Source: Glossina fuscipes
Lineage: Eukaryota > Arthropoda > Insecta > Diptera > Glossinidae
Reading direction: 5' to 3'
NCBI RefSeq assembly: GCF_014805625.2
Contig: NW_023998414.1
Location: 9,217,305 to 9,281,304 of the forward strand
DNA: 64,000 bases
The translations under genes were made by a program, and so were the position numbers. The notes below the pieces were generated by a model. That model was not told the DNA's origin. It saw only the letters and a program-made list of their open reading frames with translations, and ran no database searches. The number at the start of each line of letters is the position of its first letter. Positions within the stretch are counted from its first letter, which is position 1. Below are positions 38,945 to 49,594 of the stretch, piece after piece.

Positions 38945-38950
38945 AATAAA
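38945..38950 (+). terminator. Polyadenylation signal of the SDR gene
   Basis: AATAAA lies 66 bp after the TGA stop, just before a (GA)n tract at 38967-38999. Confidence 0.5.
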
Positions 38951-38964
38951 TAATGCTTGCAGAA

Positions 38965-38966
<2 letters not shown>

Positions 38967-38999
<33 letters not shown>
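38967..38999. repeat. (AG)n microsatellite after the SDR polyadenylation signal
   Basis: About 16 AG units. Confidence 0.9.
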
Positions 39000-39002
<3 letters not shown>

Positions 39003-39164
39003 TTTTTGTAAATAATTTACAGTTAGGACTTTAAAACGTAATAACTGAAATTTGATTTCATGAACTTTTGTAATTAAAAATATATCTTTAAATAATTATT
39101 GTCGAGATAGAGAGAGAACACGCAATCTCTTATGAGAATCGTGGCGATTATTAGATGTTGTTGA

Positions 39165-39440
39165 TCTTATACTCATTTTGTCACAATGTTTGCAATGACC
39201 GAAAGGAAGCTTCAGCGATTCTTTAAAGCATATATATGCATATATGTATATATGTTCTTAATCAGTATAAAATTCTCAATGGATACAGGCATGTCTGTCC
39301 ATTTTTCCGACGTGCTTACCGTTGACACTCTTCTGGTCGTAAAAATAAAGATTTCACCTTCAAAATTTGGTAAAAACATTTGAAGGTTTTTCATGGGGTT
39401 TGGTATTGAAACTGGGCCAATTTGATCGAATTGTAGCACG
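39165..39440. repeat. Dispersed repeat family A copy
   Basis: Has TTCTTAATCAGTATAAAATTCTC, GGCATGTCTGTCCATTTTTCC, CACCTTCAAAATTTGGTAAAAAC and AATTTGATCGAATTGTAGCA in family order. It lies between the SDR gene and the unrecognised coding locus. Confidence 0.5.
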
Positions 39441-39538
39441 TGCACAGTCAAGTGTACGCTGAACGCATCTCTGTTTTGTTAAGCAAAAATTTGTGGTTTT
39501 TCGTGTTGATTACTTATCCAGAAGGCAGAAATTATCTT

Positions 39539-40515
39539 ATGGAGGAGCATAGTATTCACGTCCAAAAATCGGTTATATCCTCACAAAGTCGTAGGAAGCA
39601 TCGAGACGGACGCAAAATAAACATTGTAAGACGAGGAAAGGCTTTGCCAAATGCTCCAAATCTTCTTACTTTACCCGAAAATGTAAGTGAGTTTATATAT
39701 TTATGGACAGAGTGCTTAAAAATAGATATATATCGTTTCGTGCAGATGTTTGCAGAAGGTTCGTGTGCCGAGAGCGGCTTCTGAATACATTTTAAGGAAA
39801 ATTGATGCAAGTGATAGCTTAAGGAGAACGTTTACGATTTCGGAGATCCTTTTGGCATTTACTTTGCATTTGTTGTGGCACGACAGGTAACGATTTTTAC
39901 TTGAGCGCTGAACAGGGCACCTTTCTTATGATGGCATCAGAAAGAATAGAAGAAACGGAAGAAATACTTTGCGCGGAATAAATTGGTCGTCAGGACTTTA
40001 ATTCTGCAGCTCTTGCAACTTATTTTGCCGACACTGTCCACTTTTGCCTAGAAATCTCCCAGTTGAACATTGCCAAATACACCCAACTCTCTTTTTACGT
40101 GGTAGATGCGTTCCTTAGAAAATCGTGTAATAATATACCTATGACATATGATGAGTTTAGGGATATGTTTCATAACTTTATAGAACGATGTAAGATGAGA
40201 AAACTCTAAATATTTTCCCAAGGAACCGTGCAAAAAAGTAATGTAAGTAATGTAAGTAAATTCATGCTACATATTTCTAAAGACAAGGCAAATAAAAAAA
40301 AAAAAAAAATGTGAAAATTTAGCCCATAAGTTCAACATATCAAGTTTGACCTTGAAATTGGGAATAGAGATCAATTTCGCAAGTATTCATCGCTACTTGA
40401 TGACAAGCGTGCATCTTTACTATGGACAAGACCGACAGTGCGTTCATTAAAAGATATATCAGATATGTCTAGTGCCACTGTCCGGTTTGATTTCTATGCA
40501 CTGAACATTTTATAA
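39539..40515 (+). pseudogene. Unrecognised three-exon coding locus with one frameshift and one stop
   Basis: Three coding stretches join by well-formed splice sites. Exon A 39539-39682 starts at ATG (M-E-E-H-S-I-H) and ends ..L-L-T-L-P-E-N before GTAAGTGAG. Exon B 39756-40189 contains V-R-V-P-R-A-A-S-E-Y-I-L-R and L-A-F-T-L-H-L-L-W-H-D, then Y-F-A-D-T-V-H-F-C-L-E-I, ending before GTAAGATGAG. Exon C 40331-40515 reads F-D-L-E-I-G-N-R-D-Q-F-R-K-Y and ends in TAA. Introns are 73 and 141 bp. Together they give about 255 residues of ordinary mixed composition, unlike the low-complexity shadow frames nearby. Two defects lie in exon B: a one-base frameshift near 39885 and a TAA at 39979-39981. I do not recognise the family. 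It could be a recent pseudogene, or a live gene with sequence errors. It lies 0.7 kb downstream of the SDR gene on the same strand. Confidence 0.5.
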
Positions 40516-41313
40516 CAAACTATAATAATACGAATAACGGAACGCTGCGTTCAAGTTGAGGTATCACGATATAAAGACAAGAGTAATCAAAAGAATCGTC
40601 TGTTCGCCATAGCAGAACAATCATTCACTAACACATATGTGGGCATAAGCCGACCGACTTCTGATGACTGTATTCCCACAATTGTGTCCTATAAGACTTT
40701 GTCAAAATTCAAATTAAAAAAATGTTCTTTGTCGAATCGTCTTAGAGAAAACAAAATTCGTGTAAAAGAGTGTATATTTGCTTATTGATGACTAGTGTTA
40801 TTTCAAAATCGGGTAAAAAAAGACCGTGCAAAAAAAGTGCCCTTTATCCTAGGCTTGTTTTACCTTATTAATGAAAAGTTTTTCATATAAATAAAATTTT
40901 TATATTTTGCTGATGGCAAGCCTCACGTACGAGTACACATACATGCACTTTTGTATCACACTTGACTTTCTTTTCATTATGTCCTAATCCAAGCCAAAGA
41001 AAAATTCGTTATTAGGGATGAAATAAAAAAATAAAAGTTTACATCTAAAATCGGGAGACATTTTAACTTAGAACAGAAGTTTAAATGGAATCTTCGTGGC
41101 GAGCTCTTTCCTTCATATAATAGATTTAGTCTTTAAGGCATGCAAAAATTTGCATGAAAATTTTCTGTAAATTTAGTTCATTTCTGCTGCTAAAAGCTAA
41201 ACGGCCATAAAATTTTATTAGCTTCCAAGTAAAAAGCACGATATAATTTCAAGAGTTTACACGTTGACAATTGACAATAAACCGTTAAACAGAAAATACG
41301 TATTCATTAAACT

Positions 41314-41538
41314 ATGCTCAGAGCTTTAAAAAATGCTTTGAATATGTGGAACATAATATTGCAAAATACATTTCGTTTTATCTTCTTGCCTGTTAAAGAT
41401 CGGAAAGATGTAAAAGACTTCATGAACTCTATTACAGTTTCTAAGTGTGTATGTTCGATTGATAAAATCAATACCGTATTCATCCATAGAAACTTATTTG
41501 CAGGAAGAAATGATTGCTTAAAGAGTCTTGAAAGGTAA
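41314..41538 (+). CDS. Small hypothetical ORF, 74 codons
   Basis: ATG-initiated frame with mixed composition (M-L-R-A-L-K-N-A-L-N-M-W, then K-D-R-K-D-V-K-D-F) ending S-L-E-R-TAA. The end overlaps a possible donor, AAAG/GTAATT, so it may instead be a first exon. No family recognised, and no paired exon found. Confidence 0.2.
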   Translation: MLRALKNALNMWNIILQNTFRFIFLPVKDRKDVKDFMNSITVSKCVCSIDKINTVFIHRNLFAGRNDCLKSLER

Positions 41539-42568
41539 TTAAGTGCAGGCACAGTTTAGTTCTAGTCAAGCAAAACCCCCTAAAGTACATAATAATTTCC
41601 TTCTTTTTTTTTTTTTAAAGTATATGTATGAAAGTATGGGTATGAAATTATTGATCGTTCGAAAAAACTATGAAATAACTCGACTGTGATGCACTCTTTC
41701 ATCCCTGCCATCCATGCCAGATTACAGTTGCAGTTCAGAAAGTGTTTAGATATTCGCTTAACGATATCTAAATACACTTAATCCACTTAGTATGCGAAAA
41801 TAAAGTATAAATGCAATTTTTTACAATTTCTCTTAACCAAAAAGAAAATTTTTTATTTTTGTTTTCGATGTTAATCCTTTAGATCAGAAGTGCGTAATGA
41901 CCCAGTAAAATGAGCAGAATAATCTTGCTTGGCGACATAGTTATTTAATTTACTATCAAAGTCAATGAGGAATTACTTACGCTATAAGCTTTACGGCCTA
42001 TTATAAAATTATATTATCCATAAAGTAAAGTAAAGTAATATAATAAATAAGAAATCGAACATCGGGTACCAACACTTACTCGTGCGCTTGTCAACAATTA
42101 AGTAAACCAAAATGTGAGTGCAGATGTTTTCAAAAAAAAAAAATAAATAAATAAATAAATTGTATCCGCTTTAAGGCAAATCTCTAATATTCATCGCTAT
42201 TAACCTGTACATAAATAATATGAAACCTTATTATCGCTTTGAGAAATATATGCAAAAAATTGTACCCTAGCCTCAGGTATAAGGCTCAGAATATGTTTTT
42301 TATTAACCGCTTTTGCTTGTAAGCGGATCACATCCACTTGAGCAATTGAAATGTGTTAAGCTTGGGTATGCTAACTCGCAATTTGATGCCGCATTTGTTG
42401 CAATCATAGATTTTGTAACAACCAACGGCAGAACGTGGAGTTGTTTGGGCAAACATTTACTGTAACTGTACTACGATAAGTACGATTTTACTTTTATTTT
42501 ACGATATTCCTAAATTTCTTACTTAATTTCCTTACAGTGGTATCCGTTTCTTTGGTTTTTCTTTTTTT

Positions 42569-42600
42569 GGGTGGGGAGGGGAGGGGGGGGGGGAGGTGGT
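42569..42600 (+). other. G-quadruplex-type G run
   Basis: Consecutive G tracts of 3, 4, 4 and 11 or more separated by single bases, striking in DNA this AT-rich. It is preceded by a T-rich run. No gene is close enough to assign a role. Confidence 0.75.
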
Positions 42601-42990
42601 TGGAAATGAATGCTAACAAATTAAATCTGAGCAGATATAAGTTCAACGAATAATATACATCTCACCTAATTCAATATATGCAAATTTATAAATATTTATG
42701 GCAAATTTCATTTAGATAGATGACAAGAGAAGCATCAAAGCTATTTTCAAAATGAGATTTTCTTTTTCACCTTTGAAGCTTAAAATCAGTTAAAAACTCT
42801 ATACGATATGACATTCAATAATGTTATTTTCTTCTCATAACAACCGTCAAGAGACAACATTGATATCAAGTTAAGACTTTAGTTATAATGCTTATACATT
42901 AGCATGCTTCAGAGCATATTCATATGCATTTTTATATTATAAGATGGATTCAATATTTTCTCTCAATCTTTTTCTTTCTGCATATGGTTA

Positions 42991-42992
<2 letters not shown>

Positions 42993-43030
<38 letters not shown>
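42993..43030. repeat. (TG)n microsatellite
   Basis: About 18 TG units. Confidence 0.92.
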
Positions 43031-43033
<3 letters not shown>

Positions 43034-43222
43034 GTGTGCGTGCGTATGTATTGTAATGTAGAATATTAAGTCGAATGATTATGAACTTAATTTTTGTTCA
43101 TTTATTTGATGCCCACATGCCATAAAAAGATATGATGTAAATATATGTACATATGTGTACATATGTTTACATATATTTTAGTTAACTTATAATCATTAAC
43201 TGTACAGAGTCTAAGCAAGCAT

Positions 43223-43248
43223 ATATACTGTACGGACGTACAGTATAT
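43223..43248. repeat. Perfect 11-bp inverted repeat, 4-nt spacer
   Basis: ATATACTGTAC at 43223-43233 and GTACAGTATAT at 43238-43248, spacer GGAC. Confidence 0.8.
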
Positions 43249-43578
43249 GACTGAACGATTATGTTATTATAATATGTGAACAAACATAAAAACACGCACA
43301 TATACGGTACAGAGAGGCACAAATATTTATATTTTAAGGCAGAATGAGTTGTTATCTATTAATTTCCGGCAGAATATTATTATTTGTAACTATAGGGGTT
43401 AAGTGGTAGCAACCCACTAAGCATGCGAACAAGGCCACAGCATAAATCCAATAATCTTATGAACACAAGAATTTCATCAATTTAGTTGAATAGCTTTATT
43501 TTATCATATTTTCTTGCATTCAATGCAAAACAAACGATTATATAAGTGTTTGTTCATGTGTATAAACCATAATGAACT

Positions 43579-43619
43579 TGATATATATATATATATATAT
43601 AAGATATATATATATATAT
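43579..43619. repeat. (TA)n microsatellite with a central AAG break
   Basis: Two TA blocks around AAG; self-complementary. Confidence 0.85.
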
Positions 43620-44217
43620 GTGTAAGTATGTATGTCAAGTTTGACGATGTGAAAAGTTTTTATTGCTGATAAAAATTTCACCAAATAGTTAACGTTATTG
43701 AAATCTTAAAATAGTTTCATTGAATATATAAAATGCTGTAACGAGAATCTCGATATAAAATATTTTCAAAATATTTCCCTCTTAACGATTCTCTATAAAT
43801 TTTACAACTTTCTAAGGTACAATATATTAAAAAGTGCAATAAGAATAAAGTAGTATTTAGTATATAGTACGATGCTTTAAAAGAAGAAGAACCTTCACTC
43901 AAGTGCTCGAAGTTCTTCTAATATTTAGTCAATTTTCATATTTGGAAATTTTGGATTAATAAAGATTCCAATAAATGATTCTTTAAGAGAAATCAACATT
44001 GATCTGCTCCTTCTTAAGTCTACTGCTCTAACTTGAAAACCAAAACAAGTAAGTAAAAAGTATTCAGTTTGTAGCAAGTAAACTTCACTTACACATTCAC
44101 TTATACATTCTCGGGTAAAAAAGAAGTTTTAATGCGTTTGACAGAATCGTTCTTCGTCTCCTAACGTTATACATAATTAGTACTTAAGGTTGTTAGCTTA
44201 TGAAAATCACATAATAA

Positions 44218-45243
44218 ACAAGTAAGAAAATTATATTCGGTTAAGACCGAAACTTTTATACCCATCACTGTGATCCTAAAAAAGAAAGCAAAAGTACTAA
44301 ATTTCTATACACTATGATATTGGATGGGCGTGGATGATTTTTTCTATTTTCAGAATACAAGTGTAAATTTATATGGTGTGCGTACACTGCGCGCTATCGA
44401 TAAGAAGCAAAAAACGCGGAGAAACGCGGAAAATGAAGATGTGCACAGTTCTTGTAACGCACACGTGTGGGCGTTGTAGGAGTGCTCTGTGATAAGTTTG
44501 GGTCATTTTCAAATTGTTTTGCAAGCTTTTAAGCGATATCTTCATTCTTGCGAACGGGAGAACGTTTACTACAGATACTGCACAATCGTGCAAGCGGATA
44601 GATAAACAGATGCACACACGGAGCACAGTTTAAGCACATTTCAAATATGAAAGTGGCCAAGAACTTGTATACTTTATGGAGTTTTTGAATCTTGCTTCAC
44701 TAGGTTATGAAAGTTTTGAGAAATAATGAAATTATGACATACCATAAAATTAAGTAGGCGGGGCAGATTTTTTTCTATTTTGGCAGATGTACTACAACAT
44801 CGTCTATAGAATATGCGTTCATATCCTTGCAGGTTGATCTATTTTAGTTTATGAGTAAGGAGTAAAATTCAATTTTTGATTCCTTTTTGATTGAAAAACA
44901 GAGGTGTCCTCAGCTTATGTAGCAATGTAGGCGTATATTTCGACCGATTTAGGCCATTCGCAATACCCATGTTCGTGCAACAATTTTTAAGGTTTCTACC
45001 AACTTTGAGTTTAATAGCTTAATTTTTGCCGTCAGAAGAATATTTACAACTGAAATGACACGGACAGACATGCTTAAATAGATTCATATCCACCTAAGTG
45101 GCCGAGTAGGCAAGAGTCTCGGCTAGCAATTCAATGGTCGTGGGTTCAAATCTCAAGTGCGGTAGAGTTTTTAATAGAATCCGAAAGCCTTAGATCCGAG
45201 TGCTTTAAGGCTTTAGTCTTAGAAGTTATTCTCTGGCTACATT

Positions 45244-45278
<35 letters not shown>

Positions 45279-45410
45279 ATAGATTCATAAATTGATGCTG
45301 ATCAAGAATATGTACAGTTTGTTGGGCCTCTGAAGCGTCCTTTTGGGCGTTGCAAATGTTTTGCCAAAATTAATGTACTCCTTATCCTTCGGCAATGGGT
45401 ATAAATACAA
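44218..45410. repeat. Dispersed repeat family A, near full-length copy split by a SINE
   Basis: One end is AACAAGTAAGAAAATTATATTCGG followed by TATACCCATCACTGTGATCC. The other end is TTATCCTTCGGCAATGGGTATAAA. Inside are GGCGTGGATGATTTTTTC, ACACGGACAGACATGC and TTGATGCTGATCAAGAATATG. The SINE at 45089-45277 interrupts it. The two ends resemble each other in inverted orientation (GTATAAA / TTTATACCCAT), suggesting short terminal inverted repeats. The mechanism is unknown to me. Confidence 0.6.
45089..45277 (+). repeat. tRNA-derived SINE with 12-bp target-site duplications
   Basis: The head resembles tRNA: A box TGGCCGAGTAGG at 45099-45110 fits the Pol III consensus, and a B box GGTTCAAATCT lies at 45143-45153. 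Its type (G-C-C-G-A-G-T) is that of Ser/Leu tRNAs. An unrelated body follows, then a (TAA)n tail at ~45246-45276. The copy is bracketed by perfect 12-bp repeats AATAGATTCATA at 45077-45088 and 45278-45289. This is direct evidence of target-primed insertion. The target was a family A repeat, whose sequence resumes after the second repeat. Confidence 0.85.
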
Positions 45411-46504
45411 TTTTATTTCATTTTTATGGGCTTACGTTTGCCTGCTTTCTACCGAAGTGCATAAAAATATTGCAATTAATTTTTCTTCCATTTTCTATGC
45501 ACTTTTCTTTTATATCTTCGTTCAAGTTTTACAAATTTTACACTATCGCACTATACATCGTGGTTATAATAAAAGTGCGCAGTGCTATGCTGCCATGTTT
45601 TTCATATAAGTCTTCACATTTATGCTTAAATGTCAAGATACTAAAAAAGCACAAAACGGTAACAAGGCGGTTTTTACAATGGTTTGACAGTATAATGTGA
45701 TTATTGATCTAGCATTGATTATGCTGAAAATAACAAAATAAATCCGATAAAAAGAAAGGAGCATCGTATTATCATTATTAATACGTAAATCTTGCTAAAC
45801 AGTTTAACTTGGCTATATTGCTGCGTACCTCTGCTCAAAGCTCTTATGCACTCATGTTTTCAGAGACTTGACTATATTTCCAATGTCTGCTAATAGACGC
45901 AATGTATCAAGACCGTTTTATTAAGCTTTTAAGAGTTGAGAAAAAAATTAGATAATTTGATGGACGGCAGTCTAAGGCTGATTGAGTCGAAATTTTGTAG
46001 TTTTTGGTGTACAAGGAGAATATTGTGTAGGGCAGTCAATATTGCTGTATGTACCACGTTTTAACGGATTATTTGTTTCTTAATAATCCTCATGATATGA
46101 GTATCAAATAAAAGAGATTAGAGTGTTGAATGCGGCAAAGTGTAAGAATATAATTCAAGTTTCCATACGGATTATAGCGGCTTAAGTTTTTTTTCCCGTA
46201 ATCTGCTCAATATTGGTATCAAATAAAAGAGCTTGGAGAGAAACCGGCAAGCTAACCGCGTCAATTCTTTTCTGCTTGTAAAAAGCCAAGCGGGATGAGG
46301 CCTTGAAACCGCAACAATAATCGTCATCATATAAAACCCTTAGAAAAGAGATAAGTTGAAGACTGTCATATAAGAAAAGATAAATTATACAAAATAAAAT
46401 TTGAAAATAAGCATTCATTTTAATGAATCAAAAAGTGGAAAGTACATTTTTTTTTTTCAAAGACGCTTTTGCTCGATAAAGCAGAACAAAGGAAAATAAA
46501 ACAA

Positions 46505-46890
46505 GGAAAAGCATTGTAGTGAGTCGCGGCCCCAACCTCAATCAAGCTGAACCCATTCTACTGTTATTCATATGACCGATATTTCAATAAGAGGCGTTAT
46601 ATGGGAAGTGACCGAGAGCAAATTCGAACCGAACTATTTTCTATCGCATTCGTTCTTGGGCTAAAACACGCCCGTGCACCAAATCTTTTTTAAAATATCT
46701 CACAAATTGCGAGCTGTACGTTGAACATAAGAGAACAAGACGTTATAGACAAGCTTAAATGCTTCGATGCAGAAGGTAGTTTTCCATTGAACGATCTAAC
46801 AAAAGATGATGCCACCTCAAACACTTGTGGTTGCCGCATATATCCGCGTAAGTTTAATGTGCCCTCTTATCACAAGTGAAGTAAAATTTA
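46505..46890 (+). repeat. Dispersed repeat family B copy
   Basis: Runs from GCATTGTAGTGAGTCGCGG through AGGCGTTATATGGGAAGTGACCG and TAAAATATCTCACAAATTGCG to GCATATATCCGCGTAAG and TTTAATGTGCCC. It lies just before the mariner 3' end. Confidence 0.55.
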
Positions 46891-47020
46891 CACCTTATCT
46901 TTCCATTTTATATTTGGCCTATAATGGGCGATATTCGAAATCAACCGCGTGACATCGATTGTTAACTGAGGTCATATGACTTTTCCATCAATCAAATGCA
47001 ACTGCGCAGGCATATGGATA

Positions 47021-47855
47021 TATTAGTTTGGGGAAAAAGAAATCCATTATTTTTATATGAAGAAAAAGATGATAATCGCTTGGTGCCAAGTCCTTACTGT
47101 ATGTCGGATGCATTAAAACTTCCCAACCAAGCTCCCGAAGTTTCTGGCGAGTCACTGTAGATGTGTGTGGCCTATCGTTGTCCTGGTGGAACACGACACC
47201 TCTCCTGTTGGCCAATTCTGGCCGTTTCTGGTCAATCGCTATCTTCAAACGGTCCAGTGGTTGACAGTAGAGATCAGAATTTAGCGATTGGCCATATGGA
47301 AGCAACTCATAATAAATAATCCCCTTCCAGTCCCACCAAATGCATAGCAAAACCTTTCTGGCCGTTTGAGGTGCTTCACCGTTCTTTGATCACGATCGTT
47401 TTCGCACAGGGTTATCGTATGTGATCCATTTCTCATCTTCAGTCACCATCCGTTTAAGAAATGGGTCTATCTCATTCCGTTTGGCCAAGTCTTCGCAGAT
47501 GGAAATTCGATCCATCATGTTTTTTTCTGTTAATTGGTGTGGCACCCAAACATCGAGCTTCTTTTTGAATCCAGCTTTGTGTAAATGGTTTAAAACGGTT
47601 TTATGGTCGATTTTTAGCTCCTGGGCGATGTTACGACTGCTAACACGCCGGTCAACTTCGGTCATTTCTCCGTTTTTATCGACATTTTCGACGACCGGCC
47701 TACCTGTGCGAGGTGCATGTTTAACATCAAAAATTCCTGAACGGAATCTACGAAACCAAAATTGCACATAATTGGCTGTTAGAGTATCGGAACGATAAAC
47801 ACCATTCACAATTTTAGCCGCCTGGCTTGCATTTTCGCCTTTCGCTTGACTCGGC
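47021..47855 (-). mobile_element. Mariner transposase relic (DD34D type)
   Basis: Minus-strand frame from 47855 down to about 47060. It contains G-E-N-A-S-Q-A-A-K, W-F-R-R-F-R-S-G, T-G-R-P-V, the linker W-V-P-H-Q-L, then T-E-D-E-K-W (first Asp), H-Q-D-N-D-R-P-H (second) and D-L-A-P-S-D-Y-H-L-F (third, 34 residues on). A TGA at 47390-47392 interrupts K-R-S-*-S-K where the family normally has Trp. The same frame then continues, with a few residues missing before A-R-K-V-L. The first ~20 residues are absent, and the C-terminus is lost after H-L-F-L. A sequence starting TATTAGTTTGGGG at 47021 may be the outer end of the element (3' inverted repeat); the opposite end was not found. Dead copy. Confidence 0.88.
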
Positions 47856-48180
47856 GGGGCGAAATTCATATGTGCACAACATCACGATAATCGAAGAAGA
47901 CTGTTAACGTCACCTTGGTTTTTGACTTTGGCTTCAGCTTTTTCGCACTTTGTCCACCTTTTGCATGATATTCGCTTCATTGCTCGCTTGTTTCCGAGTC
48001 TCATCTTCCGTAATAAAGTGCTTCACGATTGACTGGTAGTCAGAAATCACCTGCTCACGCATATTGTACAAACCGGAAGGAGCATGGCGAAATTTGACAC
48101 AGATGCCTGTCACAGCATTACCAATACAGAGAAAAAAATGGTTCCAGTGCAAATTTAATTTGAATACTGTCTCTACCTTT
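47836..48180 (-). mobile_element. Older mariner fragment of a different lineage, fused to the mariner above
   Basis: On the minus strand, T-E-D-E-T-R (48,010 area) and, one frame on, K-V-T-L-T-V-F-F-D-Y-R-D-V-V-H (47,880-47,925) match the T-G-D-E-T and V-F-F-D-x-x-G-V-V-H blocks of another mariner group. Its E-F-x-P-P-x-Q-A continues at 47,840-47,870, then changes abruptly into G-E-N-A-S-Q-A-A-K of the neighbouring element. The stretch 48,030-48,152 (minus) is open but was not matched to any mariner block. Confidence 0.5.
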
Positions 48181-49594
48181 TGGTCACACTATTATACGTA
48201 TATTAGTATCATCTCATTGGCATGCGGAGGTAATATTCTACATATATACTCTTATATAGTCTTACATCGATTAATGAATATTATCTGCGTCTACTGTTAA
48301 ACTCGCCGCAGATTATGCAAAACACAATAATTCGTAGAGTTCGTGGAATGCTTTTAATGAAACACTTTCTCTAATTAGGTGCCTGCGATATATTACTTAC
48401 TATTGAAAATTGCAAAACCTCGTTATCGGTAACTTATAAAACCATACTCAACATACTCAATATAAGTAGTGCCGATGTAAGGTACGGCGCATATACTCAT
48501 CAAATAATCATGTATGCGTATATATTTAAGGTTACGATAGCATGCGTATGTGTATACATTTGGATGTGAGCGCACAAGATGCGCCACAAGCCAAATATAA
48601 AAGTTTCTTACTTATTTTCATTGTTTTCATTCATTCGTTTCATTTTTCGCATTTTTATTTATTTCGCTTCGATTCAATTCAATCATTGGCATGTGGGACG
48701 TTATTTAAAATTCTTGTCAAATGTGGTGCACAATGCATTTCCAAATTTTGCACTTGATTGCTTTCTTTTTTCATTTTTTCATTTTTTCATTTTTTCATTT
48801 TTTTTTACTACATCTCATAACATATGTAGTACTGAAGGGCTTTCGGACTAAATCAATAATCTTTTATAACTTCAGGGTTTTTACGAGTATACGTTGAGAA
48901 CAGGAGAAAAAAAAACCCCCCCTCTCTTTTTGTTTAATGTTATGTGAAATATGCAGATAAGTTCGATCAAACGCAAAAAAAAAAAAACATAAAGACGAAA
49001 CCATTTGCACACAACCACATTTATTAGTGTTAAGTTTCTGACAAAAGTACATTTTATCTACACATGTAAATATGTGTAGGATTGTTTTATTCGCACCAAA
49101 ATACATGGATGAGAGAGAATATTTGTGCTTTTGAAATTACAAAAATAAATAAAAGAACAGAACATATGCGGAAGGCACTGTAAATAGATTCAACTTGAAC
49201 TTAAACTTCAAAATAAATTAGTTAGCCTTGCTTGTCTATTCGTCGAGAACGCTTTCAGTTGTTGAATAAAGTTGCAACAAAACATTGTTTCACATGCTCT
49301 CACAAAGTATCCTTTCTCTTCATCTGTAGCATTAAGGATCATTTACTTTTAATGAAAGCCAGTAATTATTATTAGCTTTAAACTCTACTCTCGGGAAAAT
49401 TATACACGCTTTTGACCGAATCAATTGCATGAAGGGAACATCAACGGGACATGTATAAAATTGCGTAAATGTTTATTAATTGTAGCCGCGTGAATTAACT
49501 TACACTGGGAACAATAAAAAAAAAAAGAAAAAGAAAAAATATTGTGACAACATAAGAGTCCGGCGCAAACAAGTGTGTTTGAGCAAAAATGAAA
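48181..49594. other. Gene-free AT-rich DNA
   Basis: A CATTTTTT minisatellite-like run at 48,770-48,805 and poly-A tracts; nothing coding. Confidence 0.5.

Larger units (their letters stand above)
40516..44217. other. Gene-poor AT-rich DNA
   Basis: Holds the small hypothetical frame at 41.3 kb, the G run, the TG and TA microsatellites and the 43.2-kb inverted repeat. The rest shows nothing. Confidence 0.5.

Noticed and set aside
39440..39538. Extension of the unrecognised locus upstream of 39539 in the same frame
   Set aside because: The N-terminal part is unlike the rest and overlaps the end of a family A repeat; the ATG at 39539 is preferred.
45097..45165. Genuine tRNA-Ser or tRNA-Leu gene
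   Set aside because: The boxes fit, but there is no matching acceptor stem at the two ends, and a body, TAA tail and target duplications mark it as a SINE.
47421..47771. 116-codon plus-strand ORF
   Set aside because: It is the exact antisense of the mariner transposase frame.
48542..48851. Phe-rich ORFs of 71 and 90 codons
   Set aside because: Low-complexity T-rich DNA with a CATTTTTT run; not coding.
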